Below are positions 23,986-35,755 of a stretch of DNA of 64,000 nucleotides, in pieces (position 1 is the first letter of the stretch; every line of letters begins with the position of its first letter). The notes beneath the pieces were generated by a model. It saw only the letters and a list, made by a program, of their open reading frames with translations, had not been told where the DNA came from and made no database searches. A program made the position numbers and the translations under genes. Source of the DNA: Amoebidium appalachense (Eukaryota > Ichthyosporea); NCBI GenBank assembly GCA_963693365.1, contig CAVNZM010000003.1, positions 7,688,001 through 7,752,000 on the forward strand, in the 5' to 3' direction.

Positions 23986-24559
23986 GAATGAGCATCATCA
24001 CACAAAAAGTATTTACGTGAGCACTAATTGTCACGCCTTGCCTGGGCACTGTACAATATATGTGGAGATAAGAAGTTTTTTCCACGGCGTACGCGTGAAG
24101 GGGGACAATCCCCTATCTATAGGTTAGTTACTGTGTCACATACATACCTAACATACCTGCGCTTTAGTGCGCCTTCGGTTAAAAAAAACAAAAAAAAAAA
24201 CAAAAAGAAACACATTACGCTTAGTTCAGACCCGGGGGATCTCGCAGGCCAATGGTTACAAATACAGTATAAACAGTGGTTGTGACGTTCAAAGTTTCCA
24301 AACAACTCCGCGGTTTCAGCCGGCTGTTCCTCCCTTTTGCAGCACTGCTGTGGCACCCCTGTTCACCTCACAGTGCACTCTGCATAAGAAGGGTCTGGCA
24401 CCTGAAGCACCACTACATACATAGCCTACGTGACGTCGACGGTGGACCGTGGCAGAAAACGACTCAAACGGCGATTACTACATAACACGCGTACATGCGA
24501 GTCCCGGGAGATTTCGTGCCATATGCCAAGGCCGCCGACACTCCGCAAGCTCTAGGTAG

Positions 24560-24710
24560 TCACTCTGAGTGCCGTCTCCCTGCGGCCTCTTTTTTCTTTC
24601 TTTTTTTTTTTTTTTTTTTTTTGGTCCCGAGGCGTATGTAGTAGTGCCCGGCCACTTACGTAAGCCAGTGGGTACAAAGACAAACCATGGAGGTATACCG
24701 CCGACCCGTG
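24560..24710 (+). repeat. dispersed repeat family D, copy 1
   Basis: The block CTCTGAGTGCCGTCTCCCTGC, a T-rich run and a tail (CGTATGTAGTAG ... GCCAGTGGGTACAAAG) resemble 39325-39500, which has CTGTCTCCCTGC, poly-T and GCCAGCGGGCACTAAG. Both copies lie just before the start region or end of a secreted-protein gene. Confidence 0.6.
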
Positions 24711-24950
24711 CGCGCATTATTTTATCATAAGCCGTGCAGTGCCACAGCTGCATGCGCAGGCCAAAGGTATCAAGCCTTCACTCAACCTCACTCATGCCAC
24801 AGGTAACACTCTGAAGGCCGAGACCTGCTCCGAGTGGCACGTGCAGTACTGCCCCTGCAACGGCAACCACCCGAATATCCCACACGGAACATCTGCACCC
24901 TCCCCAATACCATATTCATATTTGCCGTAACCGCAATATTGAAGTGCAGC

Positions 24951-25585
24951 ATGAAAAGCATACTCGCGGTCATGGCGGTTTTTGCCGCGCTAACCGGCAG
25001 CGTCATGGGCAACTGTGACGATGTCATGGTGAGGTGCTACGCATGCGAAGGGGACTGCAATCTCCCGGGGGTTCCTCTTTATGTCCTCGAAGGGCCTCCT
25101 GGATGCTTTACAGGCAGCTATGGGATCATGAGCCGCGCTGCACTGCAGCCGCGCTGCACTGCAGCCGGGGGGCCTTCCGAAAGGGTTGAGATACCTTGGG
25201 TTTGCATGGGGTAACCGAATGCTTTAAATTTGAAATGTTATCTTGTCGGCTTTGCGCCGGGTCTGGGACGGGCGCTTGCCGTGACCGTTACGGAACAACT
25301 TTGGCCTCCGGGGAAACGGTTTACGGCTCCTGTAACCCACTGGGCGATTACAATGGCGACGTGGCACAGCACGACGAAGCTGAATCCTATGGGGTCGATG
25401 ACGACGCTGGGATGACGGAACGGCTGGTGGCGGAGCAGCTGGCATACGTGAGGGGCGACATTCTGTCGACCAGCCCTTACGAATATGTGAACAAGCACAC
25501 GGCAAAGTCGTTCGCTCCACCCGACCGGCGAGGAGGCGTTCATTGCAAGACGTTTGAGGACCATGATAATGAATATCATCAGTGA
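24951..25585 (+). CDS. secreted Cys-rich protein, unknown function, with reading-frame break
   Basis: The ATG at 24951 opens a clear signal peptide (MKSILAVMAVFAALTGSVMG) followed by a Cys-rich region with 13 Cys in all. The first frame runs to TAA at 25212-25214. Coding-like sequence continues in another frame from about 25208 (codons for VTECFKFEMLSCRL) to TGA at 25583-25585. The two would join if the GGGG run at 25208-25211 had one more G, so this is either a homopolymer sequencing error or a true frameshift. A perfect 16-bp tandem duplication (AGCCGCGCTGCACTGC) lies just upstream at about 25131-25162, a second sign of recent disturbance. No intron between the frames is evident: no suitable AG follows the in-frame stop at 25187. 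The downstream part is acidic and lacks membrane segments. I do not recognise the family; it shares no obvious pattern with the three CxxxC proteins at 31-40 kb. Confidence 0.55.
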
Positions 25586-25834
25586 GTTTAAGAGGTTGCT
25601 GAGCGCGGCGTGAATACCGAATCATCCGTTGGGGCGTATTCAATACTCAGGACACGCCGCGGCACAGTGCTTATTTATAGGTGGTCACAACAATTTAGTC
25701 TGTAACTGTTGAACAGTTGTACTCTCATCACTACTACAGGGGTCATTCAGGATCAAGATAATTCACCTATAAGATAAATAGTACTAGATTTGTTGAAAAA
25801 AATTAAGATTCTAGGGGCTACCCAGGCTGGGGGG

Positions 25835-26093
25835 TGAAATAAGATAACGGGGAGGAGGGGGGCCGGGGGGGGGGGGGGGGGGGGGAGGATGGGGGGGATT
25901 CGGAGGGGGGACTGTGGAGGAGGGGCTGTGCTAAAATGTGTGCATATGTCTGTGTGTACATTTGGATTTTGTGTTCGTTTGTCACTGGGTATGTGTGTGC
26001 GTGTGTGCACGTGTGTGTATCACAATGCGTGTGTGTGTGTTTGTGTGTGTGTGTCCGTGTGACTGCGCACGGTGTGTGTGTGCGTATCCCTCC

Positions 26094-26135
<42 letters not shown>

Positions 26136-26305
26136 TCCGGGCCCCCTTCCCGTTTCCCCTCCCCCGTTCTGTGTCCCCTCATTATGGGCGGGGAGGCTTT
26201 TTTTGGGGGGGGGGGGGGGGAGGGGGAGGGGGGGGGGGGGGGCTGTGCCAAAATGTGTGCATATGTCTGTGTGTGCATTTGGATTTTGTGCTTGTTTGTC
26301 ACTCT

Positions 26306-26336
<31 letters not shown>

Positions 26337-26697
26337 CACGTGTGTGTATCACAATGTGTGTGTGTGTGTTTGTGTGTGTGTCCGTGTGACGGTGCACGGT
26401 GTGTGTGTGCGTCTCCCCCCAACCTCTACCCTTCCCCCCTCCCCCCTTTCCCCTTCCCCGCCCCTGTCCGGTGGGGGGAGGGGGGGGGGGGGGTTGCTGT
26501 GCAAAAATGGGCGCAATATGTCTGTGTGTCTATTTGGATTTTGTGCTCGTTTGTCACTGTGTGTGTTTGTGTGTGTGGTGTGTGTGTGTGTGCACGTGTA
26601 TATCACAATGTGGGTGTGCCGCTGTGTCTCCGTGTCATGGTGCACGGTGTGTGTGTGTGTGTCCTCCCCCCCCCCCTCCCCCCCTTGCCCCCCCCTC

Positions 26698-26740
<43 letters not shown>
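25835..26740 (+). repeat. tandem long repeat, about three units of 180-310 bp
   Basis: Each unit has a poly-G/C head, then AAAATGTGTGCATATGTCTG or a close variant, CATTTGGATTTTGTG, TCGTTTGTCACT, GTGCACGTGTGTGTATCACA and CGTGTGACNGNGCACGGTG. Units begin near 25930, 26245 and 26505. This is a higher-order duplication of already repetitive DNA. Confidence 0.85.
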
Positions 26741-26744
<4 letters not shown>

Positions 26745-27921
26745 AAAAAGAAAGAAACTCCCGCAGCCCAGAAGAAGGACCCACATGTGTACACGGGGGA
26801 AGAAGGCCCCACATGCGTACACGGGGCGGGCGGGCGAGCGGGCAGGTGGGCGGGTGGGCGGAGGGGGGGGATGGATAAGATAATGAACCCTACGGCCGAG
26901 AAACCTTAAGATTTTAGACCCTAGACCCGGTATTTACCTGTTATCCAAGTGAGTGACCCCTGTACGATGACGTAGCATCATTTTAGTCACGCCCGACGAA
27001 AGCTCAATCACGTGCACACGGCGTCACGGAATCCACAGTGAATTCCTCCTGCAGGCCTAGGGCCGGCTCAGCTCAGCTTTGAGGCCTTTAAATTATTCAG
27101 GCCTTGAGGTCTTCATTGGTGCGGTAGGAGAGTCTCGTCCTGCAAATATCATCCCCCCCCCCCTCCCCCTCCCCCTTCCCCCCGGCCCCCGGGCTCCCTT
27201 CGGCCGCCTCGATCTTACTGTGAAGCATACAATTAATATATAGTATCAGTGATACATATACTAGAGTCTAGCACTGGCTGGTGGCGCACCCGAACTTCTT
27301 CACTGATCGCATGGCAAACTTTTTCTCACTATTAGTACTCACGACCCCCCTCCCTGCTCACACACCCCCTATCCCCTGATGTACTCGACACACCCACACA
27401 CGCACATCCCCCCCCTCCCCCCCCGCAGTGAGATCTCTAAGTGCGGCAGGCACCATTGTCACCAATGTCAGTGTGCAGTTTAACCGTCTTCCCCCCCCCC
27501 CCCCCCCCCCCCCTCCCCCCCCCCTTCCCTCCAAAAAGAGAAAAAAAAAAAAGAAAAGAAAAAAAAGAACTGTCAGTACAGTTGCGAAATGAAAAACACA
27601 GCTTCAAGACTTTACACATGCACAAGACTTTAAATTAGTACCCGAACCCCGGCATCGGATCCCCCCCCCCCCCCCCCCCAACAACAACAACAACCTACCC
27701 CCTAAAGCCTTTCCCCCTGGCCCCTTGGTGTTTCTTTACTATCCTACGTAAGGTATTCTTGATTTTGAAACGTGAAGGGGGGCAGTTGTAACTTTTTTCT
27801 TTTTTCTTTCTTTCTTTTTTTTTTTTTGGGGGGGGGGGGGGGGGGGGCAATCCACCCACCGCTTTGAGCAGGTGGGGGGGAAGGCTACGGAGAGAGGAGA
27901 GGGTCGGGCTTGCAGGGAAAG

Positions 27922-27953
<32 letters not shown>

Positions 27954-28760
27954 CCACCTGAGTAGGTGGGTCCCTTTTGACATCCCTCCCCCCCCCCATC
28001 ATGTGACTATATCCAATCTGGCAAATAATCTGGTCATATGATAGGCTAAGCATTAAGCAGCCGGTTTACATACATTGCCAAAATGCAAACATTTAGGCAT
28101 ACCAATACGAATAGGAGTCCTTGATCACCTGAAACTCAGACTACTAGCGGCCGTACGATCATGGTCCCTCCCCCTGTCCCCCCCCCCCCACACACACACA
28201 CACAAACCCTCTTGCATTCGTCCCCAGTCGCCCCACCGAGTCCGCACACTCTTTCACTTTCACACGTATTTGATTCTCGTAGTTTCTGTACCTGCACGCG
28301 CATGTGCCGCAGACGCACACGACGTGCACAAGTTTTGACCAACGATGGGCATCCGAAATATGCATGAACATTCAGATACACAAACCCACAACACACACAC
28401 ACACACACATTCCCCATCACACAGATGCATACACGAACACTAACACTGCACGAGAAATTTCACGCTGACAGCACGATAATTTGCCCAAATAACTCAAAAC
28501 TTAGAAACCGAAGGATAGTTGGCCGTTGAGCGCGCGCATGTGTGGCGCGAGTGTCGTGTGTGGGCGCCTGGGCACGTGCATTCAATAGATATTTAATATT
28601 GTGCTTGGAATGTGCAGGGTGACTCAGAGGGGAGGGGGGGAGGGGGGGGGAAAAGGGGGAGGATTTGAGGGTGGTGGGAGGGGGGGGGGGGGGGGGGGGG
28701 GGGGGAGGGGGGGGGGAGCAAGGGAGGTCCGAGTCGTTAGAGAATGTTATAGAGCATCAT
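26741..28760. other. intergenic DNA, no gene recognised
   Basis: Mostly unique sequence with poly-C at 27490-27525 and 27661-27680 and poly-G at about 27828-27847 and 27920-27950. None of the frames has the composition or length of a plausible exon. Confidence 0.45.
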
Positions 28761-29038
28761 GATTCGTGGTACACATGTGCCGCGGACTTATCACTGTGAA
28801 TGCCGCTGAAACGTACCAAAGAACACTGTGGCACAAAGAATATGCATCCCGGCGGGAGAAGAAGCAGAACAGGCCACATTTATCGGCAAATTGGCGATTC
28901 AAGCTCGAATCAAAGCACCAATCCAAAACTCGTTTTTTTAGACTTTTTCAAAGGTGTTTGCGGTTTTGCGGGAGGGGGCACATATGCACCAGCACGATCC
29001 GAACGGGTGGGAAGTGGTGTGCGCGCGCATGTGACACA

Positions 29039-29275
<237 letters not shown>

Positions 29276-29484
29276 GCGCGTGTGTGGCGGCATGTGTGCG
29301 TGTATGTTGTGAGGGAGGAGAGGGGGGGGGGGTGGGGGGGGGGGGGGGGGGGGGATATGCGTCAGTGGCCAAAATGGAAGCCATTTCTATGGGGGAAAAA
29401 AAAAGAAAGAAAAGAAAAGAAAAGAAATACAACCTTTGGTGAGTGGAAAAGAGGCTCTGGCCATGGCCACAGGCACGCCGCGCA

Positions 29485-29517
<33 letters not shown>

Positions 29518-29859
29518 CTTGGGCTGGGGGGGCCCACAAACGCATGCGCACACGCACGCACGGACACACAATTTGAAAAACGCACACAAAGGAAAACACA
29601 ATTAGTAGTAAAACACTTCCACAAGGAAAACACGTTTGGGGGGTTTACGCTGTTTACTCGAGGCAAAGAGAGACCAGTCTCAGGTATGGGGGGTTTTTGC
29701 TCGGAATATCCCCTCAGTGGTATATCATGATCACGTACATAGATGTCGGGTGATGATTATATATCGGGGTTTACTTTCTCTACGAGACACCATAAAGACT
29801 AAGAGAAATCAATTAGTTGGGGTCCCCCCCCCCCCCTTTTTTTTTTTTTTTTTTTTTGT

Positions 29860-30040
29860 GTGTGAAACATACAAACAAGGAACACGCACAAGTTTAAGGA
29901 ACACACAATTCAAAACACGCACACAAGCAACACACAATTTGAAGCACGCACACAAGGAACTGTTGCACACTATTCGAAACACGCACACAAGGAACACACA
30001 ATTCGAAACATACCCACAAGGAACACACAATTCGACTCTG
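29860..30040 (+). repeat. tandem array of about 29-32 bp units
   Basis: Six or more imperfect copies of a unit like AACACGCACACAAGGAACAC followed by ACAATTCGA. A related single unit is at 29570-29605. Confidence 0.85.
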
Positions 30041-30302
30041 AAACACGCGCCTACACCACGCCGACTAGTGCCGTGCACGTTCAACTGAGCCTTAAAAGTT
30101 GTCACGAGGGGCTCCAAGAGTGAGAGACTATTTCTAGCAGTGTGATGCAGTGCAAGGCAAGGAAAGCGAGGAGATCTATAATCAATACAGAGAAAAGGCT
30201 AAAAGAGAAGGGAAAAGGAAAGAGATGCAGCACACGGAATATTCGGCAGCTGAAACGTTGCCCCTGAGGACGAGCCCCTGACTGACCCAAAATTCTCCCC
30301 GG

Positions 30303-30369
30303 ACCCCCCCGCCCCCCCACCCACACACACACCCACCCACCCACCCACCCACCCACCCACCCACCCACC

Positions 30370-30459
<90 letters not shown>

Positions 30460-30460
30460 A
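30303..30460 (+). repeat. (CCCA)n, (CA)n and poly-C
   Basis: About 15 copies of CCCA, then about 55 bases of CA, then about 30 C. Confidence 0.95.
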
Positions 30461-31098
30461 GCCTTCACCCTACTACTATGGGCACCCTGCGGCCCTCCAG
30501 CTTCCCCTAGTGCCCTCGTCATTTACAACCGGGCCCGGCTACTCATTAGTATGGCCAGAAGGGCCTTGTTCTTAGTGGCTCTCCCCCTTTCTTTCTGACC
30601 CTCTACCCTTTTTGTTCACCGCTTTCTTTCCTACTCGCTTCCTATGTCAACCGCTTTTCGACAGTCCATATGATATCTTTGAAAATCAAGGACACATGGT
30701 GTGTTTTTGACGTTGTGTATTGATTTTTCACTGGCACACAATTCACATTTATTGTCAGTGGCCCTAATAGCCTAGTAGCTTTGTCATATGTTACATACAC
30801 TGTCAGTACTTCCTGCTTTTACGTACACTTGAGTCAGCCAGAATATCAATGCAGAGGTACGTCGAATTCAGCTGCCAGCAGTCATATGAAATTTCCCAGA
30901 ACTGTACTACGGTCCAGTATATATATGATAATAACATTGCGACAAACACCCAAGCACAATCAACTTCACACGCGCACGATCATTTCATGTCACCACCCCT
31001 AATATATGTGCACCAGCGTCACTACCATGTACAGACACACACACACTTCCTATAGATGTACTACGTATCTGCGTGCATGCGCGCATATGCACATTCTA
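30461..31098. other. intergenic DNA before the secreted-protein cluster
   Basis: Unique AT-moderate sequence with no supported gene. It is downstream of gene copy A and should contain its 3' UTR. Confidence 0.4.
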
Positions 31099-31851
31099 CT
31101 AGGCTGCTATCAACGCGCCATCCTCTGCAGCCACTTCTGCGCCACCCACAATTTCAGGCGACTCCTCTTCCAGCGCAGCATACCCATCACTTTCCGCTGT
31201 GCCAATCTTCCTCCCCACAAAATCACTCGAGCTGCCTGCCCAGTCGCTGACTTTGTCTTTTGCCGCACTTGCCGCGTCGCCGACCTTGCTGGCGACAGAT
31301 TTAAGGGCACTGGCGATACCGTCGAAGATGCCGTCAGCGTTGCGTCTCGTGTGTGCGTGCACGTGACCAGAGCCTGCATGTGCACCCTTGCGTGGCACTG
31401 CCTGCACCGAGTTGTGCACGGCAGGGTCAAGCGAGACATGTTTGCCAATGCCGCCAAAAGGGAGACTGCGCCTCGTGTATACGTGCATGTTGTCGTGGGG
31501 GGATGCGCGGGCCATGGATATGCACGTGTTCTGGCACATGACTCTCAGCTGCTTACGGTTGAAGGGGGAGGCACGGAACGTGTAGGTGGAGGGAGGGATG
31601 AGGCGGAGTGTCTGTTCGCACGTGGCAGCACACAGGGACTGAAGCCGACTCTCAGCCTCACAGGTGCGCTCACACTCAGACACGGCGTTTCCCCCCACGC
31701 TCGCCACCGAGTGGCATGAGAGGATGCAAGAGGTGGTGATGGTGGACGGAGTGGTGGCGGCTGGTGGGGTGGTGGGAGAGGTGGTGGGTGGGCTGCCAGC
31801 AGCGGCACAGAGGGATAGGGCGGCGAGACAGAGGTAGGTGAATGGCGCCAT
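31099..31851 (-). CDS. secreted four-CxxxC protein, copy A
   Basis: Intronless frame of 250 residues. A signal peptide (about 1-19) is followed by a Thr/Pro linker (20-40). A Cys-rich region has four CxxxC pairs at 42/46, 60/64, 74/78 and 106/110, the first six cysteines lying in probable helices. Next come a YTRR site (125-128) and the invariant HVHAHTRRNADG block (163-174). The C-terminal part is an Ala/Lys/Asp-rich amphipathic helix (about 175-205), then an acidic tail. CxxxC pairs suggest disulphide-linked helical hairpins. Dibasic TRR sites suggest proteolytic processing, but this is inference. Compared with copy C it lacks about 20 residues after SLDP. It keeps all eight mature Cys, a TATA box and an open frame, so it is probably functional. 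I do not recognise the family. It may act extracellularly or on the cell surface or wall. Confidence 0.8.
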   Translation of the reverse strand: MAPFTYLCLAALSLCAAAGSPPTTSPTTPPAATTPSTITTSCILSCHSVASVGGNAVSECERTCEAESRLQSLCAATCEQTLRLIPPSTYTFRASPFNRKQLRVMCQNTCISMARASPHDNMHVYTRRSLPFGGIGKHVSLDPAVHNSVQAVPRKGAHAGSGHVHAHTRRNADGIFDGIASALKSVASKVGDAASAAKDKVSDWAGSSSDFVGRKIGTAESDGYAALEEESPEIVGGAEVAAEDGALIAA

Positions 31852-31950
31852 GTTGATGGTGTTTGCTGTTGAGCTGGTTTACTAACTCTATTCCTGTTTT
31901 TTTGCGGTTGTGTGGCTTGAAACTTCTGAGGAAATGAAAGTTCCGCAGGT

Positions 31951-31960
31951 TGCTTTTATA
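31951..31960 (-). promoter_or_regulatory. TATA box of copy A
   Basis: TATAAAAGCA on the - strand, about 100 bases before the ATG. It lies in an upstream region conserved among the three copies. That region also has CCAAT-type elements at 32024-32030, 32034-32040 and 32071-32077. Confidence 0.7.
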
Positions 31961-32214
31961 GTTTCGGGTTGCGTGCTTGTGGAAGTTGTGGTCCGGCCGG
32001 CGGCGCCGGCGGCATCTGTCAACTGATTGGTAGCCAATCATCAATGGCTCACGTAAATCTACGCGCTAAATGATTGGTTTACATCGTGTAGACGAATCTC
32101 GGAATCTAGATCTCGACGAGCCATCTTGGTGATCGTCTGGATCACGGCCCCGTAGGCTCCCTATACCTCTCCAGTGATCACTCTCCGCTGAACCCCGGCA
32201 GGGGTACAGGGAAG

Positions 32215-32745
32215 GTGACGGGGAGGGAAGTGAAAAGGGGGGAGTTGGGGGGGGGGGGGGGGGGGGGGGAGTGCGGGGAAGGGGGAGGAGGATCGATGGC
32301 GGGGGGGGGGGGGGGGGGGGGGGGAGAGTGTGAGCGGATCCGGAAGAAGGGGATGCATGCGGATCGGGCCATCCGGGGGTTCGAACCAGAGAGACAGAGA
32401 GAGAGAGAAGGAGGGGGGGGGGGGGGGGGGGGGAAAGAGAGAGAGAGAGAGAGAGAGAGACATGGAGCATGGGGGGACGGGGGTTGGGGGGAGGGACATC
32501 TTGAGTGATTGATTGAGTGTGAAAGAGAGGGAGGGGGCGGGGGGGAGATAGATAGAGAGAGATTCGGGGGGGGGGGGGGGGGGGGGAGGGAGGGATGGAG
32601 GGGGGGGGGGGAGATAGAGAGAGAGAGAGAGAGGGAGGGAGGGAGGGAGGGAGGGAGGGAGGGAGGGAGGGAGGGAGGGAGGGAGAGAGTGAGAGTGAGA
32701 TTGAGAGACTGAGAGAGAAGAGAGAGAGAGGAGAGAGAGAGAGCG
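32215..32745 (+). repeat. G/GA-rich tract upstream of copy A
   Basis: Poly-G, (GA)n and (GGGA)n blocks, purine-only for over 500 bases on the + strand. The same position upstream of copies B and C holds corresponding tracts, so it is part of the duplicated unit. Confidence 0.9.
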
Positions 32746-32783
32746 ACTTGGAATGAAACGCTGCCCCCACCAAACGTGCTGCC

Positions 32784-32817
<34 letters not shown>

Positions 32818-34218
32818 ATTCCGCTGCCCCGTTCCATTTCTCAAAAGAAAAAAGGGGTGAAGAAAGGGTAGGGGGGTGGGGGGGAGAAAAAAGAAAGGAA
32901 GGGAAAAAAAAAGAAAAGAATAAAAGAATAATTTAAAAGGCCAGCTTCTTTTGAAAGTGTACTCTCATTAAGGCCTAGGACCCCCCTCCCCCCCTCCCCC
33001 CTCTCCTTCCCCCTCCCCCCCCCCTTCTTCCTCCCCCCCTCCCCCCCCATCCCCTCACAACTACCACCAAAAGTTGTAGTAGACTAAATATATTTGTCAA
33101 CCCTTGCCAAAGTTCACCCCCTCAATATGTTCATCTGTTTATGTCATGTATCAGTGCATGCGCATGGAGCTTACGTGTGAAGGGTAAGCACGTGTTTCCG
33201 TAGGTTCGAGGAGTGTGTGTATTTGTGGGCACCAAAATAGATGCCATATGCAGTAGGCATGTGAACCCGAACTCGTTCTTGTGTATTGCATGCACGTTTA
33301 TACATCAAACCCTTCCATTGAGTAACCGTAGAGAGCACGTGCAATTATAAATAAGAGGATACATTTCTCTTCTGGCCGAGGAAAACTAGTGCCACTACTA
33401 CATATAGTTCCTAATACTCGCAGCTGCTTGCGGCCGAGAGAAATCCTAGGAGCTAAAAAGCCATACGTATGCAGTGTGAGGGCCGGGCCGAAGGGGGGGG
33501 GAGGGGAGGGGGGGGGAGGCGCTCAAGGGGGAGGGAGGAAGAGCGAAAGCAGGAGAGGGAGGGAAGGGGGAAGGAGGGTGAGGGGGGGGGGGGGGGGGGG
33601 GGATAAATGCATGAGAGGATTACAAATAAACATGGATTGAATTTGATAAGAGGTCTTTTATATCATTGCGATAAATCCTTAACTCGATGGCAGGCACAAG
33701 ACACCAAATTTAGTCTGAATGAAGTATTGGAAGTGTGCACTCTAGATCTCTGTGTGTGTGTGGGTGGGTGGGTGGTTGGACCCGGGGGGGGGGGACGTTT
33801 TCCAAACACTAGCTAGGGCCCCCAAAAAACAAATACGAGAACGCTGGAAGGAAAAAATGGGGAAGGAATTCAGAACTACAAGTCTTCTAGGTGTAAGCAG
33901 GAAAACAAAATCAAAAAAAAAACAGGGCCCTGGCATTTTGGGCCGAAGATGGAAAAAAGGGAGGAATTAGCGAAAAATAAAAGAGCTAATTTTTGGGAAG
34001 AATTAGAAGGTTTACTGAACGAGAGAAATACATAGCAGTTAAGGAGGACAGGGGCATACCACTGGATGGCATGCCTTTTTACTTTACGAGGGAGGGAGGG
34101 GAGGGAGCTCGAGGGAGGGAGGAGGCGGCGGAGGCCCGGGGGGAAGGGGGGAGGGGTGGGGAGGGATATGAAGAGGGGCGCGGATCATTGCGGATGGGTC
34201 AAGGCAGGATCGGGGCAG

Positions 34219-34220
<2 letters not shown>
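32746..34220. other. spacer of the first duplicated unit
   Basis: Poly-C at 32786-32818, then mostly unique sequence. Its segment 34005-34090 (AGGTTTACTGAACG ... GGAGGACAGGGGCATACCAC) matches 38585-38670 in the next unit. No gene seen. Confidence 0.6.
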
Positions 34221-34285
<65 letters not shown>

Positions 34286-34376
34286 CGCGCGCGCGCGCGT
34301 GCGCTTGTGCGTGTGTGTGTGTGTGCGTGTTCGTGTGCGTGTTCATGTGCGTGTGCGTGTGCGTGTGTGTGCGTGC

Positions 34377-34432
<56 letters not shown>
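34221..34432 (+). repeat. (GT)n, (CG)n, (GT)n tract
   Basis: About 55 bases of GT, about 24 bases of CG (34277-34300), then GT-rich sequence with GTGTGCGTGTGC periodicity, then pure GT. The matching tract of the next unit is at 37790-37940. Confidence 0.95.
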
Positions 34433-34738
34433 GGGAGGGAGGGAGGGGGGGATGAGCAGGGGACTCTGGCCGGGTGTCAACCTTGAGGGTTTGAGGGCGT
34501 TGAGGCAAATTCATTTTTAGAAGTTATTTTTTTGGCCAGTTATTGCAGTATTATTGAGCTTAAGCTTATACTGAAGTGGTAAACTAACACTGTGCAGAGG
34601 AAATTGACACCACGGTCAGTTAGTTGCCCTATAGCTACGTATACATCTAAATTTAAGGCTTCTTTGAAAAGGAATACATGGCCTTATATCGGCCTAACTA
34701 CCTAATATCAAAGGGCAGTACATATGTATGTAACCTTG

Positions 34739-35532
34739 CTAGGCTTCTACCAAAGCGCCCTCCTCGGCACCCGCTTCTGCGCCAGCCACAAGTTCAGGTG
34801 ACTCCTCTTTAGCCTCTTCCAGCGCGGCATAGCCCTCCTCTGCGGCGTAGCCAAACGTCTTGCTCATGCAATCGCTGGCCTTGCTCACTATGCTACTGTT
34901 TTTGTCGGCAACCGCGCTGAAGGCACCGCTAATGCCGTCGATGAACCCGTCAGCATTCCGTCTCGTGTGTGCGTGCACGTGACCAGAGGCTGCATGTGCA
35001 CCCCTGCCTGCCACTGCCTGCACCGAGTTGTGTCCGGCGTCATGCGTGGCAACCTCCTTATTTAAATTTGCTGCCGAGATGGTCGGGGGAACTCGTCCAT
35101 CGGGTCAAGCGAGACATGTTTGCCAATGCCGCCAAAAGGGAGACTGCGCCTCGTGTATACGTGCATGTTGTCGTGGGGGGATGCGCGGGCCATGGATGTG
35201 CATGTGTTCTGGCGCATGACTCTCAGCTGCTTGCGGTTGAAGGGGGAGGAGGCACGGAACGTGTTGGTGGAGGGAGGGATGAGGCTGAGTGTCTGTTCGC
35301 ACGTGGCAGCACACAGAGACTGAATCCGACTCTCAGCCTCACAGGTGCGCTCACACTCAGACACGGCGTTTCCCCCCACACTCGCCACCGAGTGGCATGA
35401 GAGGATGCAAGAGGTGGTGATGGTGGACGGAGTGGTGGCGGCTGGTGGGGTGGTGGGAGGGGTGGTGGGTGGGCTGCCAGCAGCGGCACGGAGGGAGAGG
35501 GCGGCGAGACAGAGGTAGGTAAAAGGAGACAT
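34739..35532 (-). pseudogene. secreted four-CxxxC protein, copy B, frameshifted
   Basis: Starts at ATG 35532 with the same signal peptide and Cys-rich region as copies A and C. One base is missing in the TTCCCCC run near 35088-35092 relative to copy C. The frame then ends at TAA at 35062-35064 after 156 residues. The rest of the gene (HVHAHTRRNADG and acidic tail) is intact in another frame down to TAG at 34739. In the Cys-rich part, the first Cys of the fourth CxxxC has become Arg (VMRQNTC). The upstream TATA box is also lost, and a mobile element has inserted further upstream. Together these point to a decaying copy. A shortened secreted Cys-rich protein could still be made if the gene is transcribed. 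A single-base assembly error is possible but would not explain the other changes. Confidence 0.75.
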
Positions 35533-35632
35533 GTTGAAGGTGTTAAAATGTTGAGCTGCTTACTTGCCCTATTTTTGTGTTTTGCTGTTGTGTGCTCGTT
35601 GGAACTTCTGACGAAAAGAAAGGCCGCAGGTT

Positions 35633-35642
35633 GCTTAGATTT
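35633..35642 (-). promoter_or_regulatory. degenerate TATA position of copy B
   Basis: Where copies A and C have TATAAAAGC and TATATAAGC, copy B has AAATCTAAGC. The flanking sequence (GCAACCTGCGG) is conserved, so the position is clear and the box is lost. Confidence 0.65.
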
Positions 35643-35755
35643 GGCGTGGCACGCTCGTCATTCGGCGGCATCTGAAGTCAAGTGACTAGCAGCCAATCAT
35701 CAATGGCACATGAAGTTCTAGGCGTTAATATGATTGGTTTACACCGTGTAGACGA

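Noticed and set aside
25131-25162. Explaining the 24951 gene frameshift solely by the 16-bp duplication
   Set aside because: Removing one unit puts the downstream sequence into a third frame that also reaches a stop, so it does not join the two coding halves.
28766-29030. A frame starting near MVHMCRGLITVNAAETYQ as a gene
   Set aside because: It lacks recognisable motifs, continues directly into the CT/GT microsatellite and has no supported splice donor.
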